A stretch of 64,000 nucleotides of DNA, from the NCBI GenBank assembly GCA_964017125.1, contig OZ024908.1, forward strand, positions 66,204,873 through 66,268,872, given 5' to 3'. The notes under the pieces are model-generated. The model was not told where the DNA came from and ran no database searches. It saw only the letters and a program-made list of their open reading frames with translations. The number at the start of each line of letters is the position of its first letter. Position 1 is the stretch's first letter. Source of the stretch: Flabesymbios commensalis. Its lineage: Eukaryota; Annelida; Polychaeta; Terebellida; Flabelligeridae. A program made the translations under genes and the position numbers. This document shows, piece by piece, positions 44,270 through 60,508 of the stretch.

Positions 44270-44460
44270 GTGATCCATATAGTGGGACAGACATCTTTGA
44301 AGTATATTTTATTTTATATAACCATGTATTTATTATGTCTATATATTATGTTTTTAGTACATGTAAATGTAGACAGACGTCTTTGAATGATATATTATTT
44401 TATATAACCATATATTTGTAATATGACTATATAATATGTTTTTAGTACATGTAGATGTAT
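44270..44460. repeat. Two-copy tandem repeat, ~90 bp
   Basis: gacagacatctttgaagtat...ttttatataaccatgtattt...gtttttagtacatgtaaatg is repeated from 44370 with 'gacagacgtctttgaatgat' and 'gtttttagtacatgtagatg'. Confidence 0.75.
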
Positions 44461-44684
44461 GTGATTTTGCCGGAACAATGTTAAAAAATAGTTGTGCAAA
44501 TAAATTTGATTTTCTTTTTTATAATTTTAGATCTTTTTCCGCTGCATTGTGTCAAGTACATTATAATCTAAAACCAGTCGATTTAACTTACTCGAATATC
44601 TAACACTCAGATTCAATGGTAATTAATTTTAGGCTCAATAATAATAACAGTTAGTAAGCCCAAACAAACTCTATTTTGACGTTG

Positions 44685-44890
44685 TTAACCCTTAACGCGC
44701 TACATCATACAATGGGCATACACCCCTTCCCACTTGAAGTGGTATCTCGCTACCGCGACCCACAACTTCAAGTGAGTAAAAATTACTTGCAATGATGCAA
44801 TTTAGATCAAAACATGTACCAAACTAACAATCTTAGAGATTCATTGATTAAGATTTTCATGACATAGCTATACAGATGTAATTCACATAG
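44685..44890 (+). mobile_element. Family D hairpin element (decayed right half)
   Basis: TTAACCCTTAACGCGCTAC, stem cacttgaagtggtatctcgc / cgcgacccacaacttcaagtg (one strand variant) at 44730-44773. The body fades after about 44860. Confidence 0.7.
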
Positions 44891-44913
44891 CAAATATATA
44901 CTTTTGAACATCA

Positions 44914-45410
44914 TGAAAAAAATAGGTGGCAACGGAAGCATATCGCTTATCGAGGTTACCATCACACAAACATATCATATATTAACTTGCATTTGTTGTT
45001 TTTGAAAAAAAAATAATATTTGATTTACAATGACCCGCTACAACAAATGTATCGCATATAATGTTAAGAAAAATGTATAACAAGCCTATGGCATGTCAAA
45101 GAGAAAAGAAAAGAGTACATAATACCAAGAACTTTATATAGATAATACCTTCAGTAAACCTTATCAAGACAACTGTACAACTGTATGCTACATGAAAAAA
45201 AACAAGTGGCAACAGAAGCATATTGCTTATCGAGGTTACAACCATACACAAATCTATCATATATTAACTTATATATTTTTAGTTTTTGAAAAAATAAAAT
45301 TAAATTTAGTTCACGATGACCCGCTACAACAAAGGTCTGACACATAATATAATGAAAAGTCTGTAGCAAGCATATAGCATGTCAAAAAAGCAAAGAAAAT
45401 TAAGAGTACA
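44914..45410. repeat. Tandem duplication, ~280 bp, two copies
   Basis: gtggcaac(g/a)gaagcatat, cgcttatcgaggttac, catatattaactt and atgacccgctacaacaaa occur in order at 44926-45055 and again at 45206-45332. The copies differ moderately. Confidence 0.85.
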
Positions 45411-45857
45411 TAAAACCCATCATAAGCAAAAAAAACACACAATAATAACAATTTACACAGTGAACCTTATTACCAAAACTGGACTTCATATTCTTTTTGA
45501 AAAGATCATGGACGATATATTTTTTAGATCAACAGGTAAATCATCCAATAAATTTTTTCCTACATTAAAAGTACATTGTCTCATTAAATTTGTGCCAGAA
45601 TAATTTATGGAAAACATGTTTTTTCTCCTATTTTATATTATTTTTATGAATTTAAAAAATATTTTAGGTGTTAACAAGAAGAAGATTAAGAAAAGCTTTG
45701 AACATTAAAATTGACATAGCATACTTGAGTAGATTGAAAAACATAAGATATTTTTTTCTGTAACAGCGTTATTTTATTTAAATGGTATGCACTGGCTCTG
45801 CCCCAAATTTCACAACAATAAAGCATATATGGCAAACTTAAACCTTTATATATTATG

Positions 45858-46015
45858 TAGCCATTTTAATGTTCATTTCCAATTTAGCTTGCTTGAAGGT
45901 AAAATAAAAAGGATAAAATCAGCTGTAGACGTCAAAAAATATAATAGATCAAACTAAGCCATTTTAATGTTCATTTCCAATTTAGCTTACTTGAAGGTAA
46001 AATAAAAAGGCTAAA
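45858..46015. repeat. Tandem duplication, ~98 bp, two copies
   Basis: cattttaatgttcatttcca followed by atttagctt(g/a)cttgaagg and aaaataaaaagg occurs at 45861 and 45959. Confidence 0.9.
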
Positions 46016-46253
46016 ATGTCAAGAGAATATAATAGATCAAACTAAGAAATATCGTGTAAATATTTTTCTCTCCACATCAGACCAGAGAGGATGTGTGATG
46101 GGGTAGGGTTTTTGTTGTCTGTATTCTAACATCTTCACGGGTTTTTTTACCGGGGACCGTCAACACGCTAAATAAGGATCAATAGAGCGATCCCACGGGC
46201 GTGTACGGCGGAGACAACACATTACAACACTGTACTGTCAACTCCTTATACCT

Positions 46254-46505
46254 CCCAACCCCTGCCCTGCCCGAGTTTATCATCGTCATCTTCATCCACT
46301 ACAAGCCGCGAATTGCTGTCGCAATTCCCGGCTTGTAGTGGATGAAGATGACCCGAAGTGGGTGCCAAACGAAAGAAAGAGAGTCTTATTATTAAAACAG
46401 TTCGACTGAAATTTCCGTTCCCAACCTTATAGTTGTAGAAAATTAAAGCATTCTTCAGGGATGCAAAATTATGGGTTGATGCAGCGTCAGGGTTTAAGGG
46501 GTTAG
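46254..46505 (+). mobile_element. Family C hairpin element
   Basis: Stem catcttcatccactacaagc / gcttgtagtggatgaagatg (46287-46351) around gcgaattgctgtcgcaattc, body aatttccgttcccaacctta, right end ggtttaaggggTTAG. The left TIR is diverged. Confidence 0.85.
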
Positions 46506-46509
46506 CCCT

Positions 46510-47080
46510 TGCTCTGCTAGGCATCTATAATATTATATACGGCTTCAATAGAACTGGAAATCAAATAAAGTGTTAATACAATTTATAAAAAAGCTGGTCG
46601 CATAATTCAATTTATGAAAAATAGAAACAAACAATTCAGCAGCACAGATGACAACCCTTGTCCTGCTAGGCGTGTTTACATACAGCTCCAACCAAGCTAT
46701 AAAACTAGATTTAATTAAAAAGATTTACAAAAAAATATTATGTGTTTTCTCCATTTAAATAAACTTTTAAAATGTGTTACCAATTCGAGCATGGAAGACG
46801 ATACTGGCTGATAATTCACCCACAGGATTTTCTACTGGCTTAAAAAATATACAACTTCGATCAAGCTTAACATGTCAAATAATGCACACGCTTCTTATTT
46901 GTTTTCCGTTCAAAGCTGATTGAACTAGAAACTCTATATTTTAGAATTTGATTATCTTATACGGAGATACAGCGGGATGGCCTAGTGAATAATCATTGTT
47001 ATTTTTTTATTGCAAGAGAAGAGTTGCTTGTCTCGAATTTCAATACAGACCTGACATTTTATCTTTCAAACGCAGCGTTC
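46510..47080. other. No recognised feature
   Basis: 'cccttg(c/t)(t/c)ctgctaggc' occurs twice (46507, 46656), each followed by related AT-rich sequence, possibly a very old duplication. No gene. Confidence 0.4.
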
Positions 47081-47192
47081 TAGTAAACCTATGGCGTTCA
47101 GCCAGTGTTGATTCAATGTTGGGTCTGTGTTGTAGACGGTGAACCAGCAATAAACCAGCATTGGCTCAACGTATATATTGTGTTTGCTAGAA
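47081..47192. mobile_element. Hairpin element, family G
   Basis: ctagtaaacctatggcgttc at the left and gtgtttgctag at the right, with gattcaatgttgggtctgtg and accagcattggctcaac as arms. Centre tgttgtagacggtgaacc. Confidence 0.7.
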
Positions 47193-47194
47193 TG

Positions 47195-48440
47195 TTGTTT
47201 GCTGTTGATGTGATTAAAGCCTTAGTGATTTTATGAAATTATTGTAGAAAAGTGTCAAAAAATGTGTTAATTGGAATGATGTAGGTCTGCTAACCATACT
47301 TGTGCACATAATATTTGTAGGTTATTAAAATGTGTGCGTATGTTGTTACTTTCCTAAAAAAAATAATTGATGGTAGAATCATTTGCCATGTTCGCTACAA
47401 GGAACTAAATAACATTTTCAATTATTGCTGTCTATGGAACTCTAGAACAATTACCATCTCGCATATAAATTAACAATAGTGCAATATTTTAGTGGGGTGC
47501 ATTTTTTCTCTGAAGTCTTTTTTTATTTAAATATATAAAATGCTACATTAATATTTACGACACAATTATTGGCATAATAAATAATAATAACATAATAAAT
47601 AAACTGATCAACCATAAAATATAGTGATCAACCAAAACTTCTGATATTAAAGCCCTTTCAGTGCGGCGATGCTTAGTGTTTTCGATCTGCTTGTCTCAAC
47701 AATATCTATGAGAAGGGATGTAAAATATGCAGGTATAGGGATTACGATTATCTGAACTTTCTCTCATTTCTCATTAGAAAAGTTTAGATGTTCTAATAAC
47801 AATGAGTTAAGATAATCTTAATTTTAAGATGTTTAGTGGGATGTGCCTCACGTCTCAAGTATGCCACTAATTGTAAATTATAACATAATTAATACTAAAA
47901 AAGCAAAATAATTTCCAGCATCAAATAAATATTTAAATGTTGATGAGTGATGTATTATATTTTAATTACAAATTTTATTCTGTTATTTTATTTATCAATC
48001 AGCCGCATTTTCCATTTTTCCCCGTGAAATATGCTAAATTAAACTTCTCTGCAAGTGCCCCATTGTGTTCAAAGCCAATTTTGCAGCATAATAGGGGCAA
48101 AGCTATTTTCACCGGAAGCCCAAAATAATAAAAAGCAAATTAAAAGTCTAATATCCAAAGCTACCACACATGATAAAATACAGCATAATAATACAACAAT
48201 ATGATATTCAATTTGCATAATGAAAACACTTTATTTTATTAAACAGAATATTTAAAAAAAATTATATATCCGGCAGGCTGAAATAATTGCCCTTAATTTT
48301 TTTTAAATTAAGAGACCTTTCATATTCAATTTGATAACATAATTATTTTCTGCGGTTTTGTACGTTTTACTAATTTAATTATATTTTACCTTGGGCTGAT
48401 TACTAAAACAAATTCAATAATACTTTAGGTTAATATTTAT
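47195..48440. other. No recognised feature
   Basis: Very AT-rich. At 47650, 'ccctttcagtgcggcgatgc' looks like a lone end of a family B/D element. No gene. Confidence 0.5.
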
Positions 48441-48442
48441 TA

Positions 48443-48815
48443 TTAAAGGGACTGGCCCAGGCTAAAATCATCAAAAAATCGGTGATTTTATTTCGGGTTC
48501 TTAATATGACCATATGATGTAAACATGTACATAGACTAGAACTGCAGATTTTTATAAATTTTGTGCTGAGCATTCACCAGTTAGGCTAGATATAGAGACG
48601 AAATTCCTGATTTGTAATTATTGACAACCATGTCAAAAATAAGAAATGCGGGAATTTTGTCTCTATATCTAGTCTAACTGGTAAGTGCGCAGCACAAAAA
48701 TTATAAAAATTTGCAGTTCTAGTCTATGTACATGTTTACATCATATGGTCATATTAAGAACCCGAAATAAAATCACCGATTTTTTGATGATTTTAGCCTG
48801 GGCCAGTCCCTTTAA
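48443..48815. mobile_element. 373-bp TTAA palindrome, family F, second copy
   Basis: TTAAAGGGACTGGCCCAGGC ... gcctgggccagtcccttTAA, complementary along both halves. It differs from 30799-31174 at many positions, but differences tend to be matched in both arms (for example ttcttaatatgaccatatga / tcatatggtcatattaagaa), which keeps the fold. Confidence 0.94.
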
Positions 48816-48819
48816 GCTA

Positions 48820-49590
48820 TTGATCTCAGGAATTCTGTGTTTTTCTTGGAGTGTCGTCATTCACGTGGACTATTTCTTCAGGCATGCATGCGGCTGACGA
48901 CGGCCAGTGTATGTAAGGCATGTTTGATTGAGATATTCTGCGTGCATAGCTGCCCTATTGTATCCATGTACTCAATGTTAGCCTCGTAATGTGCTCAAGA
49001 ACAAGAAACAGTGAATAATAAATACCTCGATAATATTAGAGGACTTAGACAGTGATATGACTGCCCCTTATTTTCGTATGTAAAATGTAAACATACTAGC
49101 TCACGTTAACATCTCGCGACTGGTGAGACTGCAGTTAAAACATGGCATCACAAACAGAAGCAGAAGCGGACTGTTTGTGTTTTGATGCTTTTATGATCAG
49201 ATGGTTGTTTCTGGTGACATGGCATGTCTCTGTGGCCTTCAGACTGGTCAATCTATTGTCCAGCATGGCAACAAACCATCCAAGTTATTCATGCGGACCA
49301 CCCAGTATGTGCCAACCCTCCTCCCATCCCGACACCTGACCTCAGACTGCCGCGGAAATAAATTGAATAATGCTTAAGCCCATCAAAGCGAACCAAGCTA
49401 ATCGGGCCATTGTGTTAGCGAATCAAATGCCAATTTGATCAGGGATGGCTATGAGTACAGGACATTGGGGAGATGGTGGCATGAGGCGCCTGTTCCCCTG
49501 TAACATCAGTGTAAGGAGGTGGATAGTAAGGACTTACCAGCGGCTTGAAGGTGACCAAACATGGTGCGTGCAGTCTACAGGGATGATTGT
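48820..49590. other. No recognised feature
   Basis: Less AT-rich DNA. No domain or repeat was recognised in the open frames here. Confidence 0.45.
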
Positions 49591-49595
49591 CTGAC

Positions 49596-49622
49596 TGGCC
49601 GGCTGGCTGGCTGGCTGACTAA

Positions 49623-49683
<61 letters not shown>

Positions 49684-49735
49684 GGGCTGACCGGCTGGCA
49701 GGCTGCCTGGCTGTCCAACTTGCTGTCTGGCTGGC
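49596..49735 (+). repeat. (CTGG)n microsatellite
   Basis: About 20 uninterrupted ggct units at 49622-49682 and degenerate units on both sides. It yields long repetitive reading frames (LAGW), which are not genes. Confidence 0.95.
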
Positions 49736-49739
49736 TGGT

Positions 49740-50785
49740 TCTCCAGCTCTCTGCCTGCCTCTCTGGCTGTCTTCTTGCTGGAGTCTGTTGTGGTAATACT
49801 AGGTGTGACCAGGGTGTGATGTTGACGGTGACGGTACTCAGTATCTAACTGTTACTCCGCCACGTGACATTATCCTGTACTGATGTCACCAGAATAACAG
49901 GCATCGCACACTGTCATAGATTTTTACCTGCGTCAATAATTATATCAGCGCGTTTTCTTAGCAAATTAGAATGGCTTGTTATCTGTGATTATCTTCCTCT
50001 GTGTGTATGTATTCTCCAATTGTTCACATTTCTCATCCTACAAATTAGTACAGTCTTAGATGCTGATCCAGAGTATTGCTATTTTTTGTTTAAAACCTTG
50101 TCATTTCCTGAACCTTAATGTTATATATTGCGTCAGGCGTGCTGGTCTTTAGCCTCACGATTTTTTTCTTGCATCCCACTTCAACTTTTCTGTATCAAGA
50201 CTTTCATTTCACAATCTCCTTTCCTTTTTCATGTTTTTTTACTTCGTACTAATTTATCATGCTGTCTTTGTGGTGTGTGTCTTCCTACAAGAAGAACTCC
50301 TTATCCTGGATGTGCTGCTATTTTCAAATGCTTTTTATTTTGGTTTACTTTGGTATCTCTTGCACTTGTTAATGTGACGAAGTCTTACACGCTTTAAGAC
50401 TATCTATTGAGTGAAATTTATTTAGTTTAAATAGTTAACTTGAAGATTTGGTATAGCCTTACGCTCCAACGAGCGTATTGGTTTAGCGTTGCTTCGGGTG
50501 CTGCCTGCAGATATTTAGCATGATAGCTCTGGTCATCGGATGCTGTCACTAGCAGTCTACGTTAACAAAGCGCTGGTTGCTGAGACGGGCGGGCTGCTGG
50601 CGGCGTGTTGAGGACATCTCCTGGTGGCTGCGGAGGATGACATCTCCCTCCATCACTGATCTCTCCACACCCACTCCTCCCGGACCACGCCCAGCGCCCC
50701 CCAATAACCGCCAGTCCTAACTGGCCTCTGGTTTTCACGCCTGCCCATAATGTATGCAGATCCCCTCTCGTCACGTCCCTCACTC
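49740..50785. other. No recognised feature
   Basis: Several open frames with hydrophobic, Cys-rich composition, typical of T-rich DNA. No gene recognised. Confidence 0.45.
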
Positions 50786-50928
50786 CTCTGCTGAGACAAA
50801 ATGCAGTATCTGCTTACTTTACAAGTAAGCAGACACCGCCTTTTGTCTCTGCCTCTGCAGAGACAAAAGGCCGTATCTGTTTGCTTGTAAAGTAAGCAGT
50901 TGCGGCTTTTTGTCTCAGCAGACAGGAT
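50786..50928. mobile_element. Double palindrome, family E
   Basis: Two E-type palindromes in direct succession: ctgagacaaaatgcagtatc...ccgccttttgtctctg (50791-50855) and cagagacaaaaggccgtatc...gcggctttttgtctcag (50857-50918). The whole 130 bp is also one larger palindrome, since ctgagacaaaa and ttttgtctcag pair at the outer ends. Confidence 0.85.
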
Positions 50929-51411
50929 TTGGTAGGAGGCCGCTCACCAGGATCTAGATCAGCGGACGCTTTCTACACGTCCCTGTATACGGATGTCCAT
51001 TCTGGATCAGTGTCCAGGTGGTGCCACAGTCTAAAAAGGCCCTTGCTAAAAACAGTGTTTTAATGTACTTGCCGTATAACAAATCACAAACAACACTTAT
51101 GACCATTGGTATTAAGTTAAGCAAGTATTAAAAAACGGGATTCTGTCAGGATAAAAAATCAATAAGTAACTGATCAGTAATGATCCCTTCAAAACAAAGT
51201 TTCTGTAATGAAATAAATATTTTCAATATATATTGAAGAATCTTCTGTATCTGCTTATGTATGTAACGTCTTGGAATAAGTGAGAAAATAAGTAAGAAAT
51301 ATCTTTCTGGTGCTCGATCCTTCAAATATGTACAGAAACTGTATTATACATGTTATACATGAGCAACCTATTTTTTGTTTATTTTTATTTATGTAATCTA
51401 CAAAAAATGTA

Positions 51412-51658
51412 GCCCTAAAAAAGCTGACATATTTTTGTATAAACCATGGAGACCAAAGTTTTTTTGTCAATTTGAGGTTATTATAAATGTCTTTGTTAGC
51501 TCTCTCCCCTTCATTTGAATACCTATGTCATGGGTCTACGACCATGAATAAATACATTGCTCTTTCAGTGCCGGGATCGACTTTAGACGTCAGAATCTGA
51601 CGTCCATAGACGTCAGATTCTGAGGGCTAAAAGTCGGTCCCCGAAATGAAAGGGTTAA
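51412..51658 (+). mobile_element. TTAA hairpin element, family B
   Basis: aaccatggagaccaaagtt, catttgaatacctatgtc, then stem ttagacgtcagaatctgacg / cgtcagattctgagggctaa (51582-51630), right end aatgaaagggTTAA. Confidence 0.85.
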
Positions 51659-51691
51659 AACCCAGATCTTCTCATAATGTGACAATTTATA

Positions 51692-51917
51692 TTAACCCTT
51701 ATCCTACTAAGTTAATATAGTTAAATTTCAGCCCCTTGTAGTTGTGGGTTGCGGTATTCAAGTGGCTGAAAATGACTTATATTTGTTTAATTTGAGCACT
51801 AATATTTGGAAATCTTCATGTTTAGACACACATTTCATTTCCAGGTAACAGTGATTTGGTCGACTAATACAATAGATTAAAAAAGACAATAGACGTGATC
51901 AGCAGGATAAGGGTTAT
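51692..51917 (+). mobile_element. Family D element with a lost half-stem
   Basis: TTAACCCTTATCCTACTAAG ... gcaggataagggTTAT. TIRs are good (aacccttatcctac / gtaggataaggg type), but only gttgtgggttgcgg and tcaagtgg remain of the stem. It lies 33 bp after the family B element. Confidence 0.8.
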
Positions 51918-51929
51918 TGTCATAAATTG

Positions 51930-52600
51930 GTACGCAATATGTGTTTTTAAATAAAATAAATCAGATACTCATATATACGTAGAGAACCGAATAGATGAGT
52001 TTTTAATAGTTTTCGGAAATATGTCATGGTTTTAACAGTCTGAATTGCAGAAGTAAGAGGGTTCCTTAGTGTGGGTGCAGCAACACAGAAGGCCCTTGAT
52101 CCTGTCCTCGCTTTTACACGTACAATAAAAGTAGTTGGTGCAAGTGGAACCAAGCTGCCTATATAAGCGATCCACAACTTCAAGTGAGTAAAAATTATTC
52201 AAATTTGACAAAATGGAGGTCAACTGTTTTCAAATATTGCTCATTGATGTCACATTTTATCTTTAACATGTTAAAAGGTGGTACTTAATGTGCTAATAAA
52301 AAATTAAAAAACCGAATATATGCGGCAACGGCGGTCAAAGGGTTAAACTTTATCCCGTAAGACATCGGAAGCCAGTGTGTGATTCTGTGTGCTTTTAAAA
52401 GAGGAACTGATCTACTACAATGAGGGACATTACTGACCACCCTGGTCAGACAAATCTGTACACGCTGCAATTTAATAATGTCTAGCAATATTATAAATGA
52501 GCGAGTTACAATAATCTGAATGCGATCCAACCAAAGTACATTAGATATCGTGTTCACAAGCTTTTTGGGCGGCCACAATCACTATTTAGACTACTCAATC
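51930..52600 (-). mobile_element. CR1/L2-like LINE fragment interrupted by a family A element
   Basis: Minus strand: LQRVQICLTRVV and ITHWLPMSYGIKFN (52560-52350), then the family A insertion, then RTGSRAFCVAAPTLRNPL and FRKLLKTHLFGSL (about 52110-51970). These are the successive C-terminal landmarks of CR1/L2 reverse-transcriptase proteins. 5' parts are missing and the frame is decayed. Confidence 0.85.
52166..52346 (-). mobile_element. Truncated family A element inside a LINE
   Basis: Has half of the stem (gcgatccacaacttcaagtg), caaaatggaggtcaactg, gtgctaataaaaaattaaa and the right end ggcggtcaaagggTTAA. The left TIR and first stem arm are missing. Its host LINE continues on both sides. 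Confidence 0.88.
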
Positions 52601-52679
52601 ATTTGAATAAAAATCGTGTAACAAAAATCTTGTAAAAATCACAAAGACATCATATAGATTTATTTCTAAATGGCTGATG

Positions 52680-52905
52680 TCAGCTATTTTGCATTGAATG
52701 GATTCTTCCCAAAAGTTAAAAGTAGAAATCCGCATATATAAAATCCTGCTGCTGATATTATATAGCGTGTCCCAACCTACATCACAGAGCTGCTAGTGCC
52801 TAGTGCACGACCTAGAACACATGCGCGCTAGTACAGAGCAGATTTTGATGGTCCAAATAGTACAGACCAAAAAACGCACCTGTTTCGCCAAGTTTTCGGT
52901 GATCT
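52680..52905 (+). pseudogene. LINE C-terminal scrap, plus strand
   Basis: Decayed reading 'PTYITELLVPSARPRTHAR' and 'RASTEQILMVQ', similar to the P.YI.ELL.P / LRSS....L.VP region of CR1/L2 proteins. It meets the (TAA)n tract and, beyond it, the tail of a LINE on the opposite strand. Confidence 0.5.
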
Positions 52906-52906
52906 C

Positions 52907-54950
<2,044 letters not shown>

Positions 54951-55002
54951 TGCATACAATGTGTCCCATGTCATCTTATCACCAATGCCATGGCGTATAA
55001 AG

Positions 55003-55068
55003 GGTTATCACTATGTGAAAATCACTATAATCACAACAACATAGGCGTGTGACATATCAATATTACGG

Positions 55069-55069
<1 letters not shown>
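55003..55069 (-). repeat. Reverse-oriented piece of the 167-bp repeat
   Basis: tatcactatgtgaaaatcac, acataggcgtgtgacatatc and aatattacggta are the complement of the 167-bp tandem repeat at 63240-63950 (accgtcatattgatatg, cacacgcctatattg, gattttcacat). It abuts the foldback element directly. The same is true at 60437-60508. Confidence 0.85.
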
Positions 55070-58061
<2,992 letters not shown>

Positions 58062-58130
58062 CATTAGTAACATCGTACGTATTGCGTCACTTGCTGTCGA
58101 CATAGCTTTACGGTGAGTTGCTGGTGTGAC

Positions 58131-58495
<365 letters not shown>

Positions 58496-60390
58496 TTATA
58501 TAGCTCCTGAATCCTCGGTGATCCGAGCTCAGAGGCACGACAAACATAATTGTAATCCGACTTATAGTTCCAAAACCGTTTGCGTTTGTCGTCTGGGCCA
58601 ACCGGAGCACCGAGGATTCAAGTCGGAAAAGCCTGACCAAAACAGTTCTGTACACCCAGCAGCTTTGATATCTACTTATCGGTGACGTTGAACAGGACAG
58701 AGTTACAATAATCCAGCTTGCTACCGATCAACGAAGTTGCATTTGTTTTAGCAACAGATGGTGTTAAAAAGCGCCTTATTCTACGCATGTCACGTGTATG
58801 ATAGTAGCAAGCGCGCGATATACCAGATATATGACTCTTAAAATTTAAAGCACTGTCAAAGACCACGCCAAGATTTCTAGCAAATAGAGAAGGAGTTACT
58901 TCATGTGCCAAAAATCTTGTTAAAAAAACTTTTCGAAAAATTTTCACGCTGCACCTTAGATCCAATTATTAAAAAATCGGTCTTATCAGGGTTAAGCTTT
59001 AATTTCCTTGGTGACATCCAAGAAGACACATCCTGAAGACATTTAGTCAGAATTTCTAAAGAAATATCGGGATTTGTTAGCGAAAGAGATAAATATATCT
59101 GGGTGTTGTCGGCATAAACATGATGTTTGACATTGTGCATCTGAATTACATTGCTAAGGGGGGTAGTGTAGAGATTAAATAACAATGGGCCGAGGACGGA
59201 TCCTTGGGGAACCTCAAACGCAACTTCGGCTGGACTGGATAAACAGTCCATTAGTTTCACCTTCTGTTTACGATCTGATAGGTAAGACCAAGGAATCTTG
59301 GTAAGACACAAACCACTCATGGACGATACCATCGATACCATACAAAGTTGACAGGAGATTGGTGATACTGTTGTGTTGTCAGAGTGTCGAAAGCAGCAGA
59401 CAGATCTAATAGAGTAAGTGCAGTGACACTTCCCTCGTCCATATTCAAAATACTGCCATTTTCAAGCTTCAGTAAGTCAGTTTCAGTAGAATGAAATTTT
59501 TTGTATGCTTACTGATACTGATTTGATAGATCGTTTTTTCCAAGATTAGCTTAGGTTTGACACTGATCTGTAATTTGTCATGTCGTCTTTTAGTAAAGAT
59601 GGGTTTTTTGAGTAGAAACTCCATGACATGTGATGTTTTAAAATTGTCTGGAAAAACTCCTGAAATCAAAGATAAATTAACCATTTGTGTGATTGGAACC
59701 AACAAAACATCTAAGCAGGATTTTAACAATTCAGTAGGGATCGGATGAAGATCGCACGTTTTGCTAGGCTAGGTGAATTTATAATTATTTTCCTCACTTC
59801 ATCAGCAGTAGCCGGTTCAAAACAAGTCATACGTGATTTTACTGTTGGAGATGGAATGTTCGGATTATAAACAATAATTGAGATAATTATTTGCAATGAA
59901 CTAGTGCTCTTTAACTTTTTTAGATCATGAGAAATACCTAGAGAGCCACCACGTCAAGTTGCAATACAACCAGCGGCTCATAATATATTGCATTCACAAA
60001 CTTTTTTGGTGACCATCTTGGAAAATGCCCTTTCATGGATCGGTGGTAAAATATTACAAGAGTATTCCAGGCAAATAGGTTATATCTGTCAAAAATAAGC
60101 GAAATACATCAGTTAACTTTTTAGTGACAGCTCAATTTATTTGCGGATGCACTCGCAGCAGAGGCGACAGTTTCGCGACGGAGTCGGCGCAGAAATGTAC
60201 TGAAAAGTACTATTAAAGCATCCCAATAGTGATCAACTGCACTACCCTGTACAAAATCAATAGCCCCCTCACTTATTTTATGACTGAATATCGTCAACCC
60301 ATCAATGATGAACGCTCCCTGATGCAAACAAGAGCAGCCCTAATAGCCTATTTTTTTCAAATAAGCATTTACTTTTCATGGTTGTATATG
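58496..60390 (-). mobile_element. CR1/L2-like LINE, copy 2
   Basis: Near-identical to 53051-54950 at a constant offset of 5441 bp over the RT region (5423 bp further 5'). The same landmarks occur, including the YADN box and the same missing C-terminus. A few substitutions distinguish the copies (for example QMHNVKHH against QIHNVKHH, and SPRKLKLN against SPRKFKLN). It is a duplicate of copy 1 and not an independent insertion. Confidence 0.9.
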
Positions 60391-60436
60391 CATACAATGT
60401 GTCCCATGTGATCTTATCACCAATACCATGGCGTAT

Positions 60437-60508
60437 AAAGGGTTATCACTATGTGAAAATCACTATAATCACAATAACATAGGCGTATGACATATCAATA
60501 TTACGGTA
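60437..60508 (-). repeat. Reverse-oriented piece of the 167-bp repeat, copy 2
   Basis: tatcactatgtgaaaatcac, acataggcgtatgacatatc and aatattacggta, as at 55003-55069. Confidence 0.85.

Noticed and set aside
49561-49848. Repetitive LAGW protein
   Set aside because: Translation of a (CTGG)n microsatellite.
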